This document shows, in pieces, positions 47,865 through 54,443 of a DNA stretch of 64,000 nt. Source of the DNA: Streptomyces sp. MST-110588 (lineage in GTDB: Bacteria > Actinomycetota > Actinomycetes > Streptomycetales > Streptomycetaceae). How positions within the stretch are numbered: the first letter of the stretch is position 1; each line of letters starts with the position of its first letter. Under the pieces are notes generated by a model, which worked only from the letters and a program-made list of their open reading frames with translations, was not told where the DNA came from and searched no databases. The position numbers and the translations under genes were made by a program. The DNA lies in assembly GCF_022695595.1 (NCBI RefSeq), contig NZ_CP074380.1, positions 2,101,501 to 2,165,500 of the forward strand, given 5' to 3'.

Positions 47865-47946
47865 CGTCACACCCGGCGGCCGGTCCGGCGCCTGCGGCCC
47901 CGGCATTTCACCCCTGGCAGGCGAGCCGGTCGGCGGCCCCGGCTTC

Positions 47947-48435
47947 TCACCCCTTGTAGGCGAGCCGGTCGGCGGCCCGCTCCCCGCGCCGGCCGACCGG
48001 GACGGTGCCGTACGCCCGCCCCAGGCCGGACGGCGGCATCGCCACGTAAATGCTTTCGTACGCACCGGCCGGCACGGCGAACGTCTCGTGCCAGATGCCG
48101 ACCCGCCCCCTGCCGTCCCGCGCGCGCCGGTTGAACTCCGTCCACGCGGGGCGGTGCTCCTTGTCCCGGTCCGCGGCGTAGGCCAGCAGTTTCTCGCGGG
48201 ACTCCCAGTACTGGACGACCCCGAACGCCCGCAGCCCGCCGCCCAGGGGCCGGATTCCACGCAGCCCCGCCGCCGGGTCCCGCCTCAGCTCGCGCAGCAT
48301 CCGCGGCATCGCCGCAAGGACGGGCAGCCAACGGTGCACCGCCCATAGCGCGTTGATCCGCATTCCGATCAGGAAGACGACCACTTCCCCCTCGGCCGCC
48401 GCGGTGACCCGTCCTTCGATGACCTTGCCGCTCAT
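47947..48435 (-). CDS. DUF4188 domain protein (monooxygenase-like ferredoxin-fold)
   Basis: 162 residues from ATG 48433-48435 ([39 protein letters not shown]) with GGGGAG upstream. Block [64 protein letters not shown] fits the DUF4188 family, which includes proteins described as fluoro- or antibiotic-type monooxygenases; substrate unknown. Divergent from a MerR regulator with tandem operators between them. Confidence 0.85.
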   Translation of the reverse strand: MSGKVIEGRVTAAAEGEVVVFLIGMRINALWAVHRWLPVLAAMPRMLRELRRDPAAGLRGIRPLGGGLRAFGVVQYWESREKLLAYAADRDKEHRPAWTEFNRRARDGRGRVGIWHETFAVPAGAYESIYVAMPPSGLGRAYGTVPVGRRGERAADRLAYKG

Positions 48436-48459
48436 GGCAACTCCCCTGCCGGTCAGACG

Positions 48460-48503
48460 TTGGATAGCGACACTATCCATGCTTGGATAGTGACACTGTC
48501 CAA
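48460..48503. promoter_or_regulatory. Two tandem palindromic operators between the DUF4188 and MerR genes
   Basis: Copy 1: TTGGATAG (48460-48467), N5, CTATCCA (48473-48479). Copy 2: TTGGATAG (48483-48490), N5, CTGTCCAA (48496-48503). They are 23 bases apart and 70-80% identical. The N5 spacers (CGACA, TGACA) are almost the same. Typical of MerR-family dimers; the MerR gene lies 19 bases downstream. Confidence 0.7.
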
Positions 48504-48521
48504 TGGGAGGCGTCAAGAGAC

Positions 48522-49169
48522 ATGCGGCTGTCGGAACTGAGTGAACGCAGCGGGATCACCACCGCCACGATCAAGTACTACCTGCGCGAAGGACTCCTGC
48601 CGCCCGGCCGCCGGCTCACCGCCACCCAGGCCGACTACGGCGAGGACCACCTGCGCCGGCTGCGCCTGGTCCGGGCGCTGATCCAGGTCGGGAAGGTGCC
48701 GGTGGCCACCGCGCGCGAGGTACTGGCGGCCGTCGAGGACGAGTCGCTGGACCACCACATGCGCCTCGGCGCGGCCGTTTGGGCGCTGCCGCAGGACCCG
48801 GGACCCGTCGAGGAGGACCCGGAGACCGCCGCGGCCCGCCGCACGGCGGACGAGCTGCTGCGCCGCCTGGACTGGCGGTACGGGCTTCAGGCGGGGGCGT
48901 CCTCCCCCGCATACGCGATGCTGGTGAACGCCATCGCCGCGCTCGCCCGGCTCGGCTATCCGCACGGCGTCGAGAACGTCCTGCCGTACGCCCGGCTCGC
49001 CGGCGAACTGGCCGTCGCCGACCTGGACTTGGTGGAGGAGTTCACCACGCCCATCGAACAGGTGGAGGCCGCGGTGGCACTGACCGTGCTGTACGAGCCG
49101 GTGCTGCTGAGCCTGCGGCGGCTCGCGGAGGCCGAGGAGTCGCACAAGCGCTTCGGCGCCGGGAAGTAG
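48522..49169 (+). CDS. MerR-family transcriptional regulator
   Basis: 215 residues from ATG 48522 (MRLSELSERSGITTATIKYYLREGLLPPGRRLTATQADYGEDHLRRLRLVRALIQVGKVPVATAREVLAAVED). HTH and wing at 1-45 with the family RY-type segment (ATIKYYLREG), followed by a coiled-coil and an effector domain of about 120 residues without the metal-binding cysteines of MerR or the SoxR cluster. Probably senses an organic ligand and regulates the adjacent DUF4188 gene through the tandem operators. Confidence 0.92.
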   Translation: MRLSELSERSGITTATIKYYLREGLLPPGRRLTATQADYGEDHLRRLRLVRALIQVGKVPVATAREVLAAVEDESLDHHMRLGAAVWALPQDPGPVEEDPETAAARRTADELLRRLDWRYGLQAGASSPAYAMLVNAIAALARLGYPHGVENVLPYARLAGELAVADLDLVEEFTTPIEQVEAAVALTVLYEPVLLSLRRLAEAEESHKRFGAGK

Positions 49170-49201
49170 CGGGGAAGCAGGGGCGCATACGCACCCATAC
49201 G

Positions 49202-49231
49202 AAAAGGCCCTCCCAGCAGGGAGGGCCTTTT
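49202..49231. terminator. Terminator after the MerR gene, facing the tRNA cluster
   Basis: AAAAGGCCCTCCC (49202-49214) pairs with GGGAGGGCCTTTT (49219-49231), 4-base loop. Perfect, with A and T runs on the two sides, so it works for the MerR gene and for the tRNA operon in the other direction. Confidence 0.9.
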
Positions 49232-49238
49232 CTGTGCG

Positions 49239-49311
49239 TACCCCCGACCGGATTCGAACCGGCGCTACCGCCTTGAGAGGGCGGCGTGCTAGGCCGCTAC
49301 ACAACGGGGGC
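49239..49311 (-). tRNA. tRNA-Glu(CTC), copy 1
   Basis: 73 nt cloverleaf on the minus strand: acceptor GCCCCCG with CGGGGGT, discriminator A, anticodon loop CTCTCAA with anticodon CTC, T-loop TTCGAAT. No encoded CCA. Identical to copies 2 and 3. Confidence 0.93.
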
Positions 49312-49348
49312 TTGCTTCGCAGAACCGCAGTCGACCTGCGGTCACGCG

Positions 49349-49420
49349 CTGGGCTACCAGGACTCGAACCTAGACTAAATGAACCAGAATCACTCGTGCT
49401 GCCAATTACACCATAGCCCA
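49349..49420 (-). tRNA. tRNA-Gln(CTG), copy 1 with altered anticodon stem
   Basis: 72 nt: acceptor TGGGCTA with TAGCCCA, discriminator G, anticodon loop TTCTGGT (anticodon CTG). The anticodon stem reads AGTGA with TCATT, whereas copy 2 has ACTGA with TCAGT; the result is a G-U pair at 28-42 instead of C-G. Confidence 0.9.
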
Positions 49421-49423
49421 TGG

Positions 49424-49435
49424 TGGTTTAGACCA
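49424..49435. promoter_or_regulatory. DasR-like (dre) palindrome inside the tRNA cluster
   Basis: TGGTTTAGACCA differs at one base from the dre core TGGTCTAGACCA of the GntR regulator DasR. It lies in the spacer between tRNA-Gln copy 1 and tRNA-Glu copy 2. It could be regulatory or only chance sequence. Confidence 0.4.
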
Positions 49436-49436
49436 G

Positions 49437-49509
49437 TACCCCCGACCGGATTCGAACCGGCGCTACCGCCTTGAGAGGGCGGCGTGCTAGGCCGCTACAC
49501 AACGGGGGC
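49437..49509 (-). tRNA. tRNA-Glu(CTC), copy 2
   Basis: Identical over 73 nt to copy 1: anticodon CTC, discriminator A, no encoded CCA. Confidence 0.93.
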
Positions 49510-49572
49510 CCTAGCGATCCTTGCATCGTCGCATCCGGGAGCGACCCGAAGGAGACGGAAAGAAAGGATCAG

Positions 49573-49645
49573 TACCCCCGACCGGATTCGAACCGGCGCT
49601 ACCGCCTTGAGAGGGCGGCGTGCTAGGCCGCTACACAACGGGGGC
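49573..49645 (-). tRNA. tRNA-Glu(CTC), copy 3
   Basis: Identical over 73 nt to copies 1 and 2. Confidence 0.93.
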
Positions 49646-49686
49646 CTGGAACTGCTGGATCAAGAAACCTGCGTGGAGATCTCTTG

Positions 49687-49758
49687 CTGGGCTACCAGGA
49701 CTCGAACCTAGACTAACTGAACCAGAATCAGTCGTGCTGCCAATTACACCATAGCCCA
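49687..49758 (-). tRNA. tRNA-Gln(CTG), copy 2
   Basis: 72 nt with normal anticodon stem ACTGA/TCAGT, anticodon CTG, discriminator G. First tRNA of the minus-strand operon. Confidence 0.92.
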
Positions 49759-49842
49759 CCGGAACGCAACCCCCGCCAGGGGTCTTGTTCGGCCTGCGCT
49801 TCCCGGCCGGACCTCTCGGCCCTCTCGGGCGGCGCAGAAAGA

Positions 49843-49871
49843 ACATTACCCGATGGGGGACGGCGCTCCAA
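49843..49871 (-). promoter_or_regulatory. Promoter of the tRNA operon
   Basis: Minus-strand TTGGAG (49866-49871), 17-base spacer, TAATGT (49843-49848), about 85 bases before the first tRNA. A good housekeeping-type site. Confidence 0.6.
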
Positions 49872-50067
49872 AACCGGTTACCGGCCGCGGCGGCCCGGCA
49901 CGGCGTACGGGGCCCCACCGGCACGGTTCCCCGAAGGACCGGCACGCTCCGTGACGCCGCGCGACGCCCTTGCCCATCCCTCTTGATCGCTATGCTGTCC
50001 GCCGCACCGGGGCGCGCTCATCGCACGCCTTGGCAGGAACACGACGAATGCAACGGGGAGTGACCTC

Positions 50068-50358
50068 ATGCGACGTGCCGCCGCCATCGGCCTGGCCATC
50101 GCCGGACTCGGTCTCGGGTCCCTGGCGACCGCCGCGCCGGCGTCCGCCAACGGAACGGCTCCGGCCTGCATCCAGCGCAACGTCTTCACCGCCGAAGGCG
50201 AGTACTGGCAGGCCATCATCACCAACAAGTGCAACAAGACCATGCGGGTACGCGTGGTCGGCACGTTCGGCCCCTTCGGCTGCCACAAGCTGAACAAGGG
50301 CGGCGCCTACACCCACCGCAGCCGGTGGGGCGACTACAAGCGCACCGAGGTCTGCTGA
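50068..50358 (+). CDS. Small secreted four-cysteine protein, tendamistat-like pattern
   Basis: 96 residues from ATG 50068 with GGGGAG upstream. Signal peptide MRRAAAIGLAIAGLGLGSLATAAPASA, cleavage probably after ASA. Mature part of about 69 residues has four cysteines (positions about 34, 55, 72, 96) and segments NKCNKTMRVRVV, FGCHKLNKGG and a terminal Cys. The pattern and length resemble tendamistat-type alpha-amylase inhibitors of Streptomyces, although the inhibitor's Trp-Arg-Tyr triad is not evident. Two disulfides are expected. Function unproven. Confidence 0.7.
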   Translation: MRRAAAIGLAIAGLGLGSLATAAPASANGTAPACIQRNVFTAEGEYWQAIITNKCNKTMRVRVVGTFGPFGCHKLNKGGAYTHRSRWGDYKRTEVC

Positions 50359-50385
50359 ACCGCCCGGTGAACCGGTTCAACCGGT

Positions 50386-50425
50386 GAAGGCGCCCTGCTC
50401 CTCGTACGGGGAGCAGGGCGCCTTC
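50386..50425 (+). terminator. Terminator after the secreted-protein gene
   Basis: A 16-bp perfect stem (50386-50401 with 50410-50425) and 8-base loop, between the convergent secreted-protein and Uma2 genes. Confidence 0.85.
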
Positions 50426-50448
50426 CGTGGTGCGCGTGAGCGCGGCGG

Positions 50449-51066
50449 TCAGCGCACCCAGTTCTTCAGCGGCTCGGTGTCCAGTTCGATGCCCACCGGG
50501 TCCGGCAGCGTCACCGACTTGCCGAACGGCACGATGCTGACTTGCTCGTACCGCTCGCCGTCCGGCTGGGAGAACACGGCGACCTCGCAGGAGTCGCGAT
50601 CGATCAGCAGATACACCGGGATACCGGTTTCCGCGTAGGCCCGGGGTTTGTCCTGGCGGTCACGACGGTCGGTGTCGGCGTCGTAAGAAGTGACCTCGAC
50701 AACCATCAGGGCCGGCTCAGGATCGGCCCAGTCGCCTTGTCCGACGAACGCGTCACTGGGAGCGAGGGTTCCGTCGGGCCGCGCGCGTCCGTGGCGATAG
50801 GGCTGAACTTTCAACCCTTGGTCATGCAGCCACAGCTCCGGTCGTGCCTGAAGGCAGATCCGAATCAACCACTGGATGATCCTGCCGTGATCCCCGTCCG
50901 GCACCGCCTTGACCCCCATTTTTTCGTTGATGAACTCCAGGCGCAGCCGTTCAGCGCTGTGATCCGCCGTACGGGCGAGTATCTCGAATTCCTCCAGCAG
51001 CATCTGCGACCGCTCCGTCATCACCGTCATCTCCGTCGTGGCCGTCCGCTCCATCATGGCCGTCAT
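50449..51066 (-). CDS. Uma2 family (DUF820) PD-(D/E)xK-type endonuclease-fold protein
   Basis: 205 residues from ATG 51064-51066 behind AGGAGGG. The fold's acidic residues are in LEFINEKMGVKAVPDGDHG, DGTLAPSDAFVGQGDWADPEPALMVVEVTSYDADTDRRDKPRAYAETGIPVYLLIDRD. The VVEVTS and D-x-x-DK elements resemble the nuclease core of Uma2 proteins, which are numerous in actinobacteria and cyanobacteria; no target or partner is known. Met-rich N-terminus (MTAMMERTATTEMTVMTERSQM). Isolated between terminators. Confidence 0.88.
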   Translation of the reverse strand: MTAMMERTATTEMTVMTERSQMLLEEFEILARTADHSAERLRLEFINEKMGVKAVPDGDHGRIIQWLIRICLQARPELWLHDQGLKVQPYRHGRARPDGTLAPSDAFVGQGDWADPEPALMVVEVTSYDADTDRRDRQDKPRAYAETGIPVYLLIDRDSCEVAVFSQPDGERYEQVSIVPFGKSVTLPDPVGIELDTEPLKNWVR

Positions 51067-51135
51067 CTGCATCCCTCCTTCCCTCGTGACGCCATTGTGC
51101 CCGTCCCCGGTGACCACCGCCGGATCTTCAACGAA

Positions 51136-51169
51136 ACGGGCCCGGAAGCCGGGTGGCTTCCGGGCCCGT
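51136..51169 (-). terminator. Terminator after gltX
   Basis: A 15-bp perfect stem (51136-51150 and 51155-51169) with GGGT loop, 24 bases beyond the gltX stop. Confidence 0.88.
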
Positions 51170-51192
51170 GGGCGCGGTGAGGGCGCGGAGGG

Positions 51193-52689
51193 TCAGGCGG
51201 TGAGCCTGGCCAGGGCCGCGTCGATGCGGGTGAAGGTGCGGTCCTTGCCCAGGACCTGGAGGGACTCGAACAGGGGCAGGCCGACGGTGCGGCCGGTGAC
51301 CGCGACGCGGACCGGGGCCTGGGCCTTGCCGAGCTTGAGGCCGTGCTGCTCGCCGGCGGCCAGGACGGCCTCCTTGAGCGACTCGGGGCTGGACCAGTCC
51401 GCGTCCGCCAGCTTCTCGCGGGCCGTACGGAGCAGGGCGTCCGAGCCCTCCTTCATGGCCTTGTTCCAGGACGCCTCGTCCCGCACCGGCTCGTCCAGGA
51501 AGAGGAAGTCCACGTTGTCGGTGATGTCGGACAGCACCGTCAGACGGGTCTGGGCGTGCGGGGCGATCTCCTCGAAGGCCGCGCGGTCGAACGCCTCGGG
51601 GCGCCAGGGCGCGTACGGGGCCTTCAGCCAGGGCTCGCAGGCGGCGATGAAGTCCGCCACGTCGAGCTGCCGCAGGTGGGTGGCGTTGATGGCCTCGGCC
51701 TTCTTCAGGTCGAAGCGGGCCGGGTTGGCGTTGACGTCGGCGACGTCGAAGGCGGCGACCATCTCCTCCATGGAGAAGATGTCCCGGTCCTCGGCCAGCG
51801 ACCAGCCCAGGAGCGAGAGGTAGTTCAGCAGGCCCTCGGGGAGGAAGCCGCGCTCGCGGTAGAGGTTCAGGGACGCCTGCGGGTCGCGCTTGGAGAGCTT
51901 CTTGTTGCCCTCGCCCATGACGTACGGGAGGTGGCCGAACGCGGGGATCGTGCCGTTGCCGACGCCGATGTCGGCCAGCGCCTTGTACAGGGCGATCTGG
52001 CGGGGGGTGGAGGAGAGCAGGTCCTCGCCGCGCAGGACGTGGGTGATCTCCATCAGGGCGTCGTCGACCGGGTTGACCAGGGTGTACAGCGGCGCGCCGT
52101 TGGCCCGCACGATGCCGTAGTCCGGGACGTTCTCCGGGGTGAAGGTCAGCTCGCCGCGGACCAGGTCGGTGAAGGTGATCGGCTCGTCCGGCATCCGGAA
52201 GCGGACGATGGGGGTGCGCTCCTCGGCCTTGAACGCCGCGACCTCCTCCGGGGTCAGGGCGCGGCACTTGCCGTCGTACCCGGAGGGCTTGCCGGCCGCG
52301 CGGGCCGCCTCGCGCCGGGCGTCGAGCTCCTCGGTGGAGCAGTAGCAGAAGTACGCGTGGCCGGCGTTGATCAGCTTGCGCGCGACGTCCTGGTACAGCT
52401 CCATGCGCTGCGACTGGCGGTAGGGCGCGTGCGGGCCGCCGATCTCGGGGCCCTCGTCCCAGTCCAGGCCCAGCCAGCGCATGGAGTCCAGGAGCTGCTG
52501 GTAGGACTCCTCGGAGTCCCGCGCCGCGTCGGTGTCCTCGATGCGGAAGACCAGGGTGCCCTTGTTGTGCCGGGCGAAGGCCCAGTTGAACAGGGCGGTG
52601 CGGACCAGGCCCACGTGGGGGTTGCCGGTCGGCGAGGGACAGAAACGTACGCGGACGCCAGGGTCCGTACCGTTGGGTGCGCTAACCAC
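51193..52689 (-). CDS. gltX: Glutamyl-tRNA synthetase
   Basis: Class I synthetase. 498 residues from GTG 52687-52689: HIGH variant [18 protein letters not shown] (about 19-36), KMSKS variant [15 protein letters not shown] (about 251-265), and the anticodon-binding domain in the last 150 residues. In actinobacteria a non-discriminating GltX also charges tRNA-Gln, which GatCAB then amidates; here both tRNA-Glu and tRNA-Gln genes lie 1.4 kb away. It overlaps the upstream FAH gene by eight bases, so the two are coupled. Confidence 0.96.
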   Translation of the reverse strand: MVSAPNGTDPGVRVRFCPSPTGNPHVGLVRTALFNWAFARHNKGTLVFRIEDTDAARDSEESYQQLLDSMRWLGLDWDEGPEIGGPHAPYRQSQRMELYQDVARKLINAGHAYFCYCSTEELDARREAARAAGKPSGYDGKCRALTPEEVAAFKAEERTPIVRFRMPDEPITFTDLVRGELTFTPENVPDYGIVRANGAPLYTLVNPVDDALMEITHVLRGEDLLSSTPRQIALYKALADIGVGNGTIPAFGHLPYVMGEGNKKLSKRDPQASLNLYRERGFLPEGLLNYLSLLGWSLAEDRDIFSMEEMVAAFDVADVNANPARFDLKKAEAINATHLRQLDVADFIAACEPWLKAPYAPWRPEAFDRAAFEEIAPHAQTRLTVLSDITDNVDFLFLDEPVRDEASWNKAMKEGSDALLRTAREKLADADWSSPESLKEAVLAAGEQHGLKLGKAQAPVRVAVTGRTVGLPLFESLQVLGKDRTFTRIDAALARLTA

Positions 52690-53443
52690 GCTTGATCACC
52701 TTGTTGGTGAGAGTGCCGATGCCTTCGATGGTGACGGCGACCTCGTCGCCGTCGTGGAGGGGGCCGACCCCGGCGGGGGTGCCCGTGAGGACGACGTCGC
52801 CGGGGAGCAGCGTCATCGCCTCGGTGATGTGGACGATCAGGTCCTCGACGGAGCGGACCATCTCGCTCGTACGGCCCAACTGGCGTTGCTCACCGTTGAC
52901 GGTGCACATGATCGTCAGGTCGGCGGGGTCCAGCTCGGTCTCGATCCAGGGGCCGAGCGGGCAGGAGGTGTCGAAGCCCTTGGCCCGGGCCCACTGCTTC
53001 TCGCGCCGCTGCACGTCGCGTGCGGTGACGTCGTTGGCGCAGGTGTAGCCGAGGATGACGTCCTTGACCCGCTCGCGCGGCACCTCACGGCACATCCGGC
53101 CGATGACGACGGCGAGCTCGGCCTCGTGGTGCACCTCCTGGGAGAAGGAGGGGTACACGATGGGGTCACCGGGGCCGGCCACGGAGGTGGAGGGCTTGAA
53201 GAAGGTGACCGGTGCGTCCGGGACCTCGTTGCCCAGCTCGGCGGCGTGCTCGGCGTAGTTGCGGCCGATGGCGACGACCTTGTTGGGCAGGACGGGCGGC
53301 AGCAGGCGGACCTTGTCCAGGGGGACCTTTTGGCCCGAGCGCTCGAATTCGGCGAAGGGGTGCCCCTTGATGACGTCGAGTTCGTTGTCCTCGACCACGC
53401 CGAAGCCGACGTTGCCGTCGATGGAGAATCTGGCGATGCGCAC
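52682..53443 (-). CDS. Fumarylacetoacetate hydrolase family protein
   Basis: 253 residues from GTG 53441-53443 ([25 protein letters not shown]); an upstream ATG at 53470 is also in frame but without a better site. Family blocks: [51 protein letters not shown] (metal-binding Glu/Glu/Asp cluster), [23 protein letters not shown]. These enzymes cleave or decarboxylate acyl-pyruvates and 2-oxo acids; the substrate here is unknown. Upstream of gltX with an eight-base overlap, an arrangement common in Streptomyces. Confidence 0.92.
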   Translation of the reverse strand: MRIARFSIDGNVGFGVVEDNELDVIKGHPFAEFERSGQKVPLDKVRLLPPVLPNKVVAIGRNYAEHAAELGNEVPDAPVTFFKPSTSVAGPGDPIVYPSFSQEVHHEAELAVVIGRMCREVPRERVKDVILGYTCANDVTARDVQRREKQWARAKGFDTSCPLGPWIETELDPADLTIMCTVNGEQRQLGRTSEMVRSVEDLIVHITEAMTLLPGDVVLTGTPAGVGPLHDGDEVAVTIEGIGTLTNKVIKRG

Positions 53444-53607
53444 GGGTTGCCGCTGCCCCTCATTGATCATTGGCCGGAGTTGACGCTCCAGGCTATCGCG
53501 GGGGCACGGCCGATCCCTCGTCCATTTACGCGCGGGGCGGCGAAGGCGTGCGCGCGGGGCGCAGGTGGCGTGCCCCGCAGGGAACCGGCCGCCGGCCGCC
53601 GGGCGCG

Positions 53608-53808
53608 TCAGGCGGTGGCGTCCTGCCGCTCCTGCTGGGGGGCGTCCATCAGGACCGTACGGCGGGGGTTGGCGGTCTGCGTCGGCAGTTCGACGGCGTG
53701 CTCCGGGGCCTGGGCCGGCGCGGTGCGCAGCTCGTCGGCGTCCTTGAGATGGGCCAGGGTGGTGCGCCGCGGGTTGGCTATGGCGCGGAACATCATCGTG
53801 GTCTTCAC
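53608..53808 (-). CDS. Conserved small protein with duplicated ANPRRT motif
   Basis: 66 residues from GTG 53806-53808 (MKTTMMFRAIANPRRTTLAHLKDADELRTA). The segment ANPRRTTL near residue 11 is repeated as ANPRRTVL near residue 47, separated by a Pro/Ala/Glu linker. No signal peptide, membrane segment or known domain. It sits between the FAH-gltX pair and a 635-base gap ahead of the conservon. Codon use is normal for the genome. Alternative starts exist at two internal ATG codons. Role unknown; a short linear docking peptide is one possibility. Confidence 0.65.
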   Translation of the reverse strand: MKTTMMFRAIANPRRTTLAHLKDADELRTAPAQAPEHAVELPTQTANPRRTVLMDAPQQERQDATA

Positions 53809-53858
53809 TGCTGTGTGCCTCGCGTTGTCTAGAGGGGGCCGGAACGGGAACGAAATGA

Positions 53859-53918
53859 CGTTGCCCGGGAGTTCCGTTTGTGGTCCGGTAATTGATCAGC
53901 TTGTCGTTCCGGGCAACG
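53859..53918. promoter_or_regulatory. Long inverted repeat upstream of the ANPRRT peptide gene
   Basis: CGTTGCCCGG (53859-53868) and CCGGGCAACG (53909-53918) are perfect 10-bp arms 40 bases apart, about 50-110 bases before the peptide start. Several GGAAC/GTTCC motifs lie between the arms. Possible operator pair for two dimers, or a leader structure. Confidence 0.45.
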
Positions 53919-54394
53919 ATGTAAAGCGTCAGGCTAAGCGCGCTATTCCCCTCGTCGCCCCGGGAAAGTCGGCGATCAACCTGTGAGTTTGCTCACGAAG
54001 TGTGTGACAAATGCCGCATTTTTCATGATCAACTACCGTGGGCGAAACGGACATTGACGGATTGAAGCGCACGTTCCGCTCCCGATCACCGCACCTGGGA
54101 CAGCAGGCACGCGTGAGCGACTCGCGGGCAAAAGTCCGTTATCGACCGGGACATCTTCTACGTGCCGTTACCTGACCCGTACATTCCGTTACGCATGTCT
54201 CACCCGGGGGCACCGCCCTTGTTGGAGATCCGGCACTGTGCTGGAATTCCACGGACCGCCGCAGGTTTGAAGCCGGCGCGCAGGGGCGCAGAGGAGCGCC
54301 GCGCGGTGGTGCCGCTCTCTCTGCCAGAGAGGGCAGTCCGCCGGTCACTCACGACCGCCAAACGGGGACGAAGATCCCCTTACGACTCGACACC
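53919..54394. other. Intergenic region upstream of conservon 1
   Basis: About 475 bases before cvnA1. It contains an A/T-rich segment near 54005-54040 and a small hairpin of CTCTCT/AGAGAG type near 54315-54335. No gene supported; the promoter is not obvious by eye. Confidence 0.35.
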
Positions 54395-54418
54395 GTCCCG
54401 CCGTCAAAGCGGCGGGAC
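54395..54418 (+). promoter_or_regulatory. Hairpin in the cvnA1 leader
   Basis: GTCCCGCCG (54395-54403) and CGGCGGGAC (54410-54418), 6-base loop, ending 25 bases before the cvnA1 start. Could be an attenuator or a translation-control structure; it has no T-run. Confidence 0.45.
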
Positions 54419-54443
54419 GCCTGGTCCAGAGGTTGCGACGCTA

